A DNA stretch of 64,000 nt from Dehalobacterium formicoaceticum (GTDB lineage Bacteria; Bacillota; Dehalobacteriia; Dehalobacteriales; Dehalobacteriaceae): NCBI RefSeq assembly GCF_002224645.1, contig NZ_CP022121.1, positions 3,378,501 to 3,442,500 on the forward strand, read 5' to 3'. Shown here one piece after another: positions 53,879-62,406 of this stretch; the first letter of the stretch is position 1; each line of letters starts with the position of its first letter. Made by a program: the position numbers and the translations under genes. The notes under the pieces were generated by a model. The model saw only the letters and a program-made list of their open reading frames with translations, had not been told where the DNA came from and ran no database searches.

Positions 53879-54048
53879 GTCCATTTACTGAAAGCATCAA
53901 TAAAAAATCTACAAATAGAAAGCCTCAACCTGGGCAGGAAAACAAATCCCCTGCCCCTTCCACTGAAAAGTGTCCTAAAAAGGAGGACAGATCTCAGCAT
54001 TATCGTGGAATCATATTCCTCCAAAAAGAAAGGAAAAAAAGCGAATGA
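53875..54048 (+). CDS. 57-aa coupled small protein between DUF4366 and topB
   Basis: A GTG start overlaps the DUF4366 stop as GTGA. The frame reads SPFTESINKKSTNRKPQPGQ, then KSPAPSTEKCPKKEDRSQHY and ends QKERKKSE. Its TGA stop overlaps the topB start as ATGA. The double 4-bp coupling argues for real translation. The protein is basic, Pro/Ser-rich and probably disordered, with one Cys and no membrane helix. Function unknown. Confidence 0.6.
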   Translation: MSPFTESINKKSTNRKPQPGQENKSPAPSTEKCPKKEDRSQHYRGIIFLQKERKKSE

Positions 54049-54578
54049 ATTTAGTCATAGCAGAAAAACCATCTGTAGCACAAAGCATTGCTGCTGTTCT
54101 CGGTGCAAACAAAAGGCATGATGGATATATGGAGGGTAGCAACTATATTGTATCGTGGTGTATTGGACATTTGGTTGAGCTTGCCACTGCCGATACCTAT
54201 GATGAACGCTATGCGAAGTGGGATTATGCCGATTTGCCTATACTCCCTGAAAACTGGCAATATAGCATTTCTAATGGCAAAGAAAAGCAGGTAAGAATAC
54301 TAAAAGAGCTGGCAAATCGAAAGGATGTGACTGTTATCACATCCGCCACCGATGCGGGGCGTGAAGGTGAGCTGATTTTCCGGTTGGTCTATGAAAAAAT
54401 AGGCTGCAAAAAACCTGTAAAACGCTTGTGGATTTCCTCTATGGAGGAAAGCGCCATTGAGGATGGCTTTAAGAACCTCCGTGACAGCGGATATTATGAT
54501 GACCTCTATCACTCTGCACTTTGTAGAGCAAAAGCCGATTGGATTGTAGGCATCAATGCAACGAGATTGTTTTCCGTT
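54045..54578 (+). pseudogene. topB: Topoisomerase III, N-terminal part (split by IS21 copy B)
   Basis: The first 178 residues include the TOPRIM domain (MNLVIAEKPSVAQSIAAVLG and ITSATDAGREGELIFRLVYE) and DWIVGINATRLFSV. The insertion follows codon GTT 178, after which the frame runs into IS21 and ends at 54632. The gene would otherwise continue at 57257 to give about 691 residues. Confidence 0.93.
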
Positions 54579-54782
54579 TGTATTTGTCAACTTAAAATTA
54601 GGCCATATAGTCATTTAATTTTCGGCCACTAAGAAAAAAAAATTTAGTCGTTTCATAAGCATATTTAGTTTTCAAAGAGCATTGTTTCACGATGAATGCT
54701 AACGCGCTATCGCTTGTTACATCCTGTATAAATGTTTATCAAAAACATGATAAACCTTTATACAGGGTTATTGTTTTTTTCT

Positions 54783-55562
54783 TCATGCCAGTTGCTGTTG
54801 TTGTAACCACTCCTTCGTTTCTTTCATGCGGTACGAGTTTCCATTCATGTTGACGATGTATGACTGATGCGTCAACCGGTCAATCATGGCCGCCGTCATC
54901 ACGGGATCCTGAAAAATTTCACCCCATCGTTCGAAGGATAAGTTGGTTGTGATGATTGTCGATTTGCGACCAGCCCTCAGCGACAAATGGGTAAACAATA
55001 ATTCAGATCCTTCCTTATCAAAAGATATATAACCCATTTCATCGGCAATAACCAAATCATATTTTTCAAAGCGGTTCTGGAAGGCTCGAAGAGTTTGCTC
55101 TGCTCGGCATTCTTTAATCCGGTTAATGAGGAGGGGAACAGTTGTAAACCATACTTTATATCCCTCCAGGCAGGCCTTTAAGCCTAGCCCAATACTCACA
55201 TGCGTCTTGCCTGTTCCCGGGTTCCCCGCCAGAATAATGTTGCGCCCCTCCTGAATAAACTCTAATGTTTTCAGCTGCTTTAACTTCTTTTGGGCATCAT
55301 CTGGCAAATCCGCGATGACCAAATCTTCAAGGTACTTTTTATGTGTAAATTCAGCCAGACGAATGCGATTATGCCGCGAGGCTTCCCGACGAGCATCACA
55401 TTCCTTCTCCAGTAACTGCGCCAGAAATGCTTCATAACTGGCATCCTGCTGCGTTGACTCCCGAACTTGCTCATCCAAATGCTTACGAATCATAGGGAGT
55501 CTCAGTTCTTTGCTATATTCCAATATCGCTTCCTTAAACGCCTTGCGCGGCGCGTTACTCAT
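54783..55562 (-). CDS. istB: IS21 ATPase IstB, copy B
   Basis: The 259-aa AAA+ ATPase has an amino acid sequence identical to the copy at 19329-20108, with Walker A GNPGTGKT. It is transcribed against the conjugation operon. Its start overlaps the istA stop by 4 bp. Confidence 0.96.
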   Translation of the reverse strand: MSNAPRKAFKEAILEYSKELRLPMIRKHLDEQVRESTQQDASYEAFLAQLLEKECDARREASRHNRIRLAEFTHKKYLEDLVIADLPDDAQKKLKQLKTLEFIQEGRNIILAGNPGTGKTHVSIGLGLKACLEGYKVWFTTVPLLINRIKECRAEQTLRAFQNRFEKYDLVIADEMGYISFDKEGSELLFTHLSLRAGRKSTIITTNLSFERWGEIFQDPVMTAAMIDRLTHQSYIVNMNGNSYRMKETKEWLQQQQLA

Positions 55563-57148
55563 GCAACGTCCTCCTTTGCTTTTGGTGTATGGGTATCAAA
55601 CATGTCATCGTACATGCGAAGCTGCTGTGCTGACCGCTCTACAATCTCTTTTCCCGTTTTCGAGAGATTTGGTTGAACAACAGGCATCGCGTCACGATTC
55701 CTAGCACAAAGCACTTTAATTTTATCCGTAGTCACTTGAGCCGGATGAATTTTCTCCAGCTCCCGAATAGCTTGCTCGACTTCCGCAAATGGGACATCGT
55801 CTCGAATATATTGCAATAGCTGTATAAATTCCTTGTCTTGTTTGGTATAATATGTTTCGTATATTTCTTTTATCCTTTTAGGAGCCTGCTGCCATGCCGC
55901 ACTACCGGCAAATGCACCAGGTTTTTTCCTTAGCGTATCCAAATAATGATTCAGATCAAGCCGCCACTCGTGGTTGCCGGTTAATCGCACATGCTCCGCT
56001 ACCAAGGATTCCTGATGGAAGCATCGCACCCGGGTCGCATATGCTTTAATCATGATCGATTCACCTACCAAATGATCCGGTACTGAGTAACGATTCTGAT
56101 CAACGATGATGGTGGAATATTTGTTCACCCGTCCATAAATCACGCGAGCTGCATCAAATGGTGGAAGGGTGGGCAGCAATGCGGGGCGCTCTTCTTCCAA
56201 TCGTTCCTCCGCCGTCTGGCCGTTGTACTCATCATGGGACTTACGATTACGCTTAGTGCACACATCCTGCAAATATTGATTTGCCTCCTCCAGGGATTCA
56301 AATTCGTCCCGAAAAGCGAAGGCTTTTCGGCGAACGACCTCGACGCTTCGCTCCACATGACCTTTTTCGTTGCCCTTGCGAATATTGCAAAACCGATACT
56401 GAAAACCATAGTAGAGCGACAATTGAAGCAATCCTTGCGTCGGCTCCTTCTCCGTTCCAATAAACCTTTTCACCGCGACTTTCATGTTATCGTACACCAT
56501 GGTACGATACACTTGGCCGATATGCTGGAAAAACAGGGCGTGTGCTTCCTGAAAACACTCTGTTGTTTGTTTGGTGAACAGATAAGCAAAGCGATAGTTC
56601 CCGTAAGCCGTTGTGAATACGGCCATCTGAAAAACTTGAAATTTTCCATTAATTTTTAGTTTAACCTCACCCCAATCAAATTCGCAAATGTCTCCAAGTT
56701 CATACAGAGCCTTAATAAACGCTTCCTTTGGTTTCCGTTCCAAGCTTCTAATGGTTCGAAGAACGGTACTGTAACTTAGTTGAGTACCCTCGGCTTCCAG
56801 TGCTTCAAAGATATCAATGGCTTTTTTTTGCTGCTTGTGCCGCCCCTGATTTCGCTTAGTTTCATTCTCGTCAAGATAGAACTGGATCCTGTTCACAACC
56901 TCGTCAGTCATTTTTCTTTTGGGTCGAATGCCCACAGTATACTTGGGGGCAGAAGTGAGGGTGTCGACTAGTGCCTGGATATCTGCCGACCCGCTCGACA
57001 ATAATTGCTGTCTCCCTTCCTCATATTGTCCAATGTACTTTCCTACGGTGTCCCGATTGATCCCTGTTATTTTCGCAATTTCCCGGCGCGATTTCCCTTC
57101 ATGAATATGCATCATTAAAATTTGTTGCTTGATGTTCATTGTGATCAT
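55559..57148 (-). CDS. istA: IS21 transposase IstA, copy B
   Basis: The 529-aa transposase is identical in sequence to copy A, with the DDE residues intact (CEFDWGEVKL and onward). Identity between copies 37 kb apart points to recent transposition within or between the chromosome and this conjugative element. Confidence 0.96.
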   Translation of the reverse strand: MITMNIKQQILMMHIHEGKSRREIAKITGINRDTVGKYIGQYEEGRQQLLSSGSADIQALVDTLTSAPKYTVGIRPKRKMTDEVVNRIQFYLDENETKRNQGRHKQQKKAIDIFEALEAEGTQLSYSTVLRTIRSLERKPKEAFIKALYELGDICEFDWGEVKLKINGKFQVFQMAVFTTAYGNYRFAYLFTKQTTECFQEAHALFFQHIGQVYRTMVYDNMKVAVKRFIGTEKEPTQGLLQLSLYYGFQYRFCNIRKGNEKGHVERSVEVVRRKAFAFRDEFESLEEANQYLQDVCTKRNRKSHDEYNGQTAEERLEEERPALLPTLPPFDAARVIYGRVNKYSTIIVDQNRYSVPDHLVGESIMIKAYATRVRCFHQESLVAEHVRLTGNHEWRLDLNHYLDTLRKKPGAFAGSAAWQQAPKRIKEIYETYYTKQDKEFIQLLQYIRDDVPFAEVEQAIRELEKIHPAQVTTDKIKVLCARNRDAMPVVQPNLSKTGKEIVERSAQQLRMYDDMFDTHTPKAKEDVA

Positions 57149-57256
57149 CTCTCCCAGCCCCTACCTGTTGAATTTCCTCTCAAGTAGGTTAATCTATTGT
57201 GGCCGGTTTTTCAATGACTACGGTGGCCTACTATTAGATTACCATAGACATCCGTT

Positions 57257-58798
57257 CTCTATGGCCAAACCTTGAACGTGGGCAGAGTCATGTCTCCCAC
57301 ACTTGCCATGATTGTGGAGCGTGAGGCAGCAATCTCAGCATTTAAGCCTGAACCATTCTATGCCGTTCAGCTTGACTGCGGTACTTTTTCACTATCAAGC
57401 GAAAAGATTACGAATCAGCAGGCAGCAGAAACCTTACTCAAAGACTGTGATGGTCAAACTATTGCCATTTCTAGTGTGGAAAGCAAAGAAAAATGTGAAA
57501 AGCCACCCAAACTCTATGACCTCACCACTTTGCAACGAGAAGCAAACAGAAAGCTTGGCTTTACCGCTGAACAAACACTTTCTTACGCCCAAAGCCTATA
57601 TGAGAAAAAGCTTATAACCTATCCTCGTACCGACAGCCGTTATTTAACTTTAGATATGTCCGAAAGTATCCCTGCCGTGGCAAAAGCTGCAGCAGGGATT
57701 TTTATGCCCCAAAGCTTTGAGTTTTCTATATGTATTGAGCAAGTGACGGATAACAGCAAGGTATCAGACCACCATGCTATTATTCCAACCATTTGCATAC
57801 AAGACTGTGATTTTGCCTCGCTGCCCTTTGGTGAGCGTGAACTCTTACTGCTCATTTCCCTGCGTTTAGCGTGCGCCGTGAACGAGAGATGCAAATATGA
57901 AGAAACCACTGTCACAGCAATTGTCAGCGGTGTTGAGTTTACCGCAAAGGGCAAAACAATCCTTTCAGAAGGTTTTCATGACATTGAAAAGCACTATCAT
58001 GCCATGCAAAACGATAAGCAATCATTAGAAAAGGAAAAAGTGCTTCCAACCATTACGGCGGATGAATCCTTTGTAGTAAGAGCAACTATTAAAGATGGTA
58101 AGACCAGTCCACCTAAGCACTTTACTGACGATACCATTCTTGCAGCAATGGAAAATGCAAATAATGCACTGGAGGATAGCGAGCGAAAGGGTATCGGCAC
58201 ACCTGCTACCCGTGCAGGCATTTTGGAAAAGCTGATAAAAACCGAGCTTTTAGAGCGAAAAGGTGATAAAAAAGCGAAACACTTCCTACCTACCCAAAAG
58301 GGCGTTTCTCTGATTACCGTATTGCCAGAAGCAATCCAGTCTCCGCAGCTTACTGCCGAATGGGAGGAAAAATTAAAACGAATCGAACACGGTCTTCTGT
58401 CTCCCAACAGCTTTTTGGAGGATATTTCTCAAATGACTAAAATCCTCATCAAGACCTATACGCCAATAAAGGGATCTGATGTCCTGTTCCCCTCCACTCA
58501 GGAAGCAATCGGAAAATGTCCTCGCTGCAGAAATGACGTGACAGAGAATAAGAAAGGCTTTTGCTGCCTAAACAAGACCTGTGGCTTTGCTCTTTGGAAA
58601 GACAACAAGTTTTTTACCGCAAAAAAAAAGAAACTCACCAAAGCTATTGCCATTGAGCTTTTGAAAAACGGCAAAGCGAAACTCACAGGCTGTTATTCCG
58701 AAAAGACCGGCAAGACCTACGATGCAGTTGTTTTGCTCGATGATTCAGGCGGCAAGTATGTGAACTTCATTCTGGAGTTTGCATCTGACAAGGCATAA
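57257..58798 (+). pseudogene. topB: Topoisomerase III, C-terminal part (split by IS21 copy B)
   Basis: The 513-residue distal part starts LYGQTLNVGRVMSPTLAMIV (the family's QTP/RVxTPTL-like motif). It contains the active-site Tyr region LITYPRTDSRYL and IGTPATRAGILEKLIKTELL. It ends with a zinc finger (CPRCRNDVTENKKGFCCLNK) region of topoisomerase-type. Internal starts could produce a fragment lacking TOPRIM, which would not be active. Confidence 0.93.
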
Positions 58799-58850
58799 GA
58801 ACGGTACCTCCCCCCTCCCTCAAATTAAAAAACGAAAGGAGTAACGCCTT

Positions 58851-61454
58851 ATGGCAGACAACACTACAACAAAAGAACGCTTAAAAGAGATTACCGATAG
58901 CATTGAAACCGGCATAAAGGAGTTATTTGAAAGTGACAAATATATGCAATATCTTAGAACCATGTCCAGGTTTCATAGCTATTCCCTCAACAATACCCTT
59001 CTCATCTCTATGCAAAAGCCAGATGCAACCCTTGTGGCAGGCTTTAATAAGTGGCGTGACCAGTTTTCCCGCCATGTAAAAAAAGGTGAACGTGGCATTA
59101 AGATTATTGCGCCTACTCCATTTAAGATGAAAAAAGAACAAGACAAGATTGATCCCGAGACCCATGCGCCTATGCTTGATGAACACGGGAAAGTACAGAC
59201 AGAAGAAGTTGAAGTCAAGATACCTATGTTTAAAGTGGTTACTGTATTTGATCTCTCCCAAACCGAAGGTGAACCCTTGCCTGCCCTTGCAGCTGATCTG
59301 ACAGGTGATGTCAACCAGTATAAAATTTTTATGGAGGCTTTGAAACGCTCATCTCCTGTTCCCATCGCGTTTGAACCTATGGGAGCCGGACAAGATGGAT
59401 ATTTCAGCAGCCGTGAACAGCGAATTGCTCTACGCGATGGCATGAGTGAAGTACAGACCGTAGCAGCCGCTATACATGAAATCGCTCATTCAAAGCTCCA
59501 TAATTATGAGATTGAAAAGCTATCGGCAAAAGTTGATGAAAGTGCACCAATCCCAGTGCCTAAGGATCGCCGCACCGAAGAAGTTGAGGCCGAGAGTGTT
59601 GCCTATGCAGTATGCACATATTACGGTATCAAAACTGATGAAAACAGTTTTGGCTACATCGCTTCGTGGAGTAAAGGAAAAGAGCTTCCGGAACTACGTT
59701 CATCTCTTGAGCTTATCAACAAAACTGCATCTGCTCTCATTGGAGATATCGACAGGCATTTTGGCGAGATTGCAAAAGAGCAAGGCTTGGAACAAGCTCC
59801 CGAACACTTAGCCTATCAGGTAAATGAGTTGTTTTTCGCCATTCAAACAACCGAAGATGGCTATGATTATTCCATTTACGATAAATCCTATAACCTACTT
59901 GATGGCGGTGTTTATGATGATCCCACCATTTCAATCCATGAAGCCATCGACTCGATTGTCGAAGATGATTCCATAAGTGGCATTTCTGCTCTATCCGACC
60001 GTCAAAACGCAACGATCATCGACTATGAAGAGCTGACTACAAACGCTGATCAGGTGTGGCAGGAAAGCATGAGAACGACAGAAAAACCACGCTTATCAAA
60101 AGACAGTGATCATATTGAAGTTCCCGGACATATCGGCACTTGGTATGTTATTGATACTACCAATATCGATGGGAAGGATTACTTTCTATTGGAGCATGAA
60201 GAATATGGAGACGAATCATCTAATGTCATCATAAACGCACTGTCCGAGCTAATTATAGACGGTGTTTGGAATGGCTTTAGCGACTTGGAAGATCATTTTG
60301 ATAGTATTGATATATTACCTTCTGCAACAAAACATCCTTTACCGGAGCCACCTTCAGAGGAACACAGCTATCCTCTGCCTGACCCCGTTGTGAGCATTGC
60401 AGACCGCAACTCATACGGTTACCTAAACGATGAAATGCTTCCCCTCTCACAAGAACGTGCTGCTGAGTTATTCGATCAAGACTTGACCGTGTATATGCTT
60501 TTTGAAGATGATACCGAAGCAATGGCTTTTGACCGTGAGGATATCGATAACCACAGTGGACTATTTGGCATTGAAAAGAACGATTGGACCGCACTTCAAG
60601 ATTATGAGGAACTGAAGGGCGATGGTAGACGCTCCCCTGAAATACTAGAACAGCTCTTTATAGAAAGTCCAAAGGATGCCTTTGCCATTTATCAGCTTAA
60701 GAGAGGCGAAGAATATCGTGATTATCACTTTGAAGGACTAAAATACTTACAAAATGCTGGACTTGAAGTAGCACATGAAAACTATGATTTTATCTATACG
60801 GCATCCCTCTCTAATTACAATGGCGATATAAATAACACCTTGAACAAGCTATACGAGCAGTTTAATATAAACCACCCTACCGGATTCACTGGACATTCCC
60901 TGTCTGTCAGCGACATCATTGTCTTAAAGATAGATAATGTTGTATCCTCTCATTATGTAGATAGCTTTGGCTTTCAGGATTTGCCACAATTTTTAGAGTC
61001 TGCACCCCTTGTGCCAGATGATTTCCTATCGGGGGAAAAGATTGATACACCACGGGGAAGTTTTTCTTTGACCTCCATGACAAAGGAACAGATGGCGGAA
61101 GCTGGTTATGGCTTTCACCATTCTTCAGATGATGGCAAGTATCAGATTATGGGAAACGGCACCCGTGCATTTGCCATTAGACACGAGGACAACCCCCTTC
61201 GTACTGCTGAAATATCAACAGAGCAAAACTTCAACAAAATTGATGGCATAATAAACAACCAATCGACTGTATCTGAGCTTGAAGCAACCGTAAAATCAGG
61301 AGGTACAATCTCCCTATTAGACCTTGCAAACGCTGTACAGGCAGAAAAGCAGGACAAGCGTGCTTCTGTAGTTGAACAGTTAAATTCCAAGCAGTTTCAA
61401 GAGAAAGAAAAATCAAAAAAGGCACCCACTGTGAGTGCGGAAATGGAGAGATGA
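58851..61454 (+). CDS. ArdC-like ssDNA-binding/metalloprotease-fold protein with YodL/LPD-type domains
   Basis: The 867-aa protein has an ArdC N-terminal domain (MQYLRTMSRFHSYSLNNTLL, FNKWRDQFSRHVKKGERGIK). A zincin motif, AAIHEIAHSKLH, follows with the downstream Glu in RRTEEVEAESVAYAVCTYYG. Later regions (VNELFFAIQTTEDGYDYSIY; YLNDEMLPLSQERAAELFDQ, DLTVYMLFEDD) resemble the YodL and LPD-type modules of ICE proteins. ArdC-type proteins protect incoming single-stranded DNA from host restriction. AAAGGAG precedes the ATG. It overlaps the next gene by ATGA. Confidence 0.85.
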   Translation: MADNTTTKERLKEITDSIETGIKELFESDKYMQYLRTMSRFHSYSLNNTLLISMQKPDATLVAGFNKWRDQFSRHVKKGERGIKIIAPTPFKMKKEQDKIDPETHAPMLDEHGKVQTEEVEVKIPMFKVVTVFDLSQTEGEPLPALAADLTGDVNQYKIFMEALKRSSPVPIAFEPMGAGQDGYFSSREQRIALRDGMSEVQTVAAAIHEIAHSKLHNYEIEKLSAKVDESAPIPVPKDRRTEEVEAESVAYAVCTYYGIKTDENSFGYIASWSKGKELPELRSSLELINKTASALIGDIDRHFGEIAKEQGLEQAPEHLAYQVNELFFAIQTTEDGYDYSIYDKSYNLLDGGVYDDPTISIHEAIDSIVEDDSISGISALSDRQNATIIDYEELTTNADQVWQESMRTTEKPRLSKDSDHIEVPGHIGTWYVIDTTNIDGKDYFLLEHEEYGDESSNVIINALSELIIDGVWNGFSDLEDHFDSIDILPSATKHPLPEPPSEEHSYPLPDPVVSIADRNSYGYLNDEMLPLSQERAAELFDQDLTVYMLFEDDTEAMAFDREDIDNHSGLFGIEKNDWTALQDYEELKGDGRRSPEILEQLFIESPKDAFAIYQLKRGEEYRDYHFEGLKYLQNAGLEVAHENYDFIYTASLSNYNGDINNTLNKLYEQFNINHPTGFTGHSLSVSDIIVLKIDNVVSSHYVDSFGFQDLPQFLESAPLVPDDFLSGEKIDTPRGSFSLTSMTKEQMAEAGYGFHHSSDDGKYQIMGNGTRAFAIRHEDNPLRTAEISTEQNFNKIDGIINNQSTVSELEATVKSGGTISLLDLANAVQAEKQDKRASVVEQLNSKQFQEKEKSKKAPTVSAEMER

Positions 61455-61678
61455 TTATGAGTAAATTTACAGTTGAAGAAACTAATTTGATGTGTATTTA
61501 CAATATCGGTTCAAGGACAGATTTACTATCTGAGCTTTCTGCGATGCAGAAACACCTTCAAGCTGACGAAACCGAGCTTCTTGATCTAACCAAGACGGTT
61601 ATGGATAAATTATCAGCTATGAACGATGCTGAATTTGAGAACATAGTTGATGAGCTTGTGGCTGATTTTACGGAATAG
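61451..61678 (+). CDS. Transposon-transfer assisting (TTRAP/PF14203-like) small protein
   Basis: The 75-residue helical protein reads MSKFTVEETNLMCIYNIGSR, with TVMDKLSAMNDAEFENIVDE at the end. This matches the small acidic proteins annotated as transposon-transfer assisting in Tn1549-like ICEs. The start overlaps the ArdC-like stop by ATGA; an internal ATG two codons later is an alternative. Function is inferred from context only. Confidence 0.75.
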   Translation: MIMSKFTVEETNLMCIYNIGSRTDLLSELSAMQKHLQADETELLDLTKTVMDKLSAMNDAEFENIVDELVADFTE

Positions 61679-61698
61679 TGAATTCTTTCTTTACATGC

Positions 61699-61734
61699 AG
61701 GTCCCTCCATGTTATTATATTCATGTAGGGACTT
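61699..61734 (+). terminator. Imperfect stem-loop between small ICE genes
   Basis: AGGTCCCTCCATG pairs with CATGTAGGGACTT (one mismatch and a G-T pair) around a 10-nt loop, 20 bases after the preceding stop. There is no T-run. It could be a weak terminator or mRNA-stability element. Confidence 0.5.
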
Positions 61735-61762
61735 GCAAGAATGTAGTGGAAGGAGAAAGCAG

Positions 61763-62107
61763 ATGCCAACTATTAAATTTGCACTGAATGATGAACATTT
61801 GAAGCGACTGGAACAAATGGCTAAAGATGATGGGGTTAGTATTCAAGATTGTATAAGAAATCGCCTATTTAACGTGTCAACAATATTTACACCAGTAGAG
61901 GCAGTCAATAGAGCATTAAAAAAATATTCAAGTGGAGACACTTTTACATTACCAGAGCTATATGAAGATGATTGGACCATTGCCAGAGGTGTAGCAGGAG
62001 TTTTTGGTAAGCAATTTTTTAACTTTGTTGAAACTGAATGCTCGGAAAAAATTAAATTTAATAAAATGGTTGATAGTGGTCGTAGAGCACAGTATAAAAT
62101 AATATGA
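61763..62107 (+). CDS. Small DUF1413-like ICE protein
   Basis: The 114-residue protein starts at ATG 61763, behind GGAAGGAG. The N-terminal part (MPTIKFALNDEHLKRLEQMA, VSIQDCIRNRLFN) resembles a ribbon-helix-helix region. The C-terminal part (FTLPELYEDDWTIARGVAGV, FGKQFFNFVE) resembles the DUF1413 domain. An upstream ATG (61709) has no ribosome site. Possibly a transcription regulator of the ICE. Confidence 0.65.
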   Translation: MPTIKFALNDEHLKRLEQMAKDDGVSIQDCIRNRLFNVSTIFTPVEAVNRALKKYSSGDTFTLPELYEDDWTIARGVAGVFGKQFFNFVETECSEKIKFNKMVDSGRRAQYKII

Positions 62108-62122
62108 TTTTAGGAGATTTTC

Positions 62123-62344
62123 ATGAATAAACAACAATTAAACAAAAATATTAGAACAGATATAACTTTTTATGTCCAACAAAATAAAGGTATCTACAAT
62201 ACTCGAGATTTGATTTCAGTTCTTGCAACGAAACATCAGACTACCAAGCAAAGAGTTAGTGGAAATATCTCTTTCGTCGTCACAAAACTTCAACAACATC
62301 ATATTACAACAATAACCCCTAAAAAAGAAAGCTATATCCACTAA
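62123..62344 (+). CDS. Small wHTH-like hypothetical ICE protein
   Basis: The 73-residue basic protein, MNKQQLNKNIRTDITFYVQQ and LISVLATKHQTTKQRVSGNI, has a helix-turn-helix-like pattern and no membrane segment. AGGAG precedes the ATG. It lies 15 bp after the DUF1413-like gene and is probably co-transcribed. I do not recognise a family. Confidence 0.6.
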   Translation: MNKQQLNKNIRTDITFYVQQNKGIYNTRDLISVLATKHQTTKQRVSGNISFVVTKLQQHHITTITPKKESYIH

Positions 62345-62406
62345 ATTGAGCAAAGGCACTTCCATATTGGAGGTGCTTTAAATTTTGTAAAAAGGAGGTT
62401 TAACAC

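Larger units (their letters stand above)
54579..57250 (-). mobile_element. IS21-family element, copy B, with 6-bp target duplication
   Basis: The 2672-bp inverted copy of 17641-20312 encodes identical proteins. The target duplication TCCGTT lies at 54573-54578 and 57251-57256. It interrupts topB in frame-restorable fashion. The istB-side hairpin is at 54721-54768. Confidence 0.96.

Noticed and set aside
57312-57617. Separate small gene within the topB C-terminal part
   Set aside because: It is a shifted-frame shadow of the conserved topoisomerase sequence.
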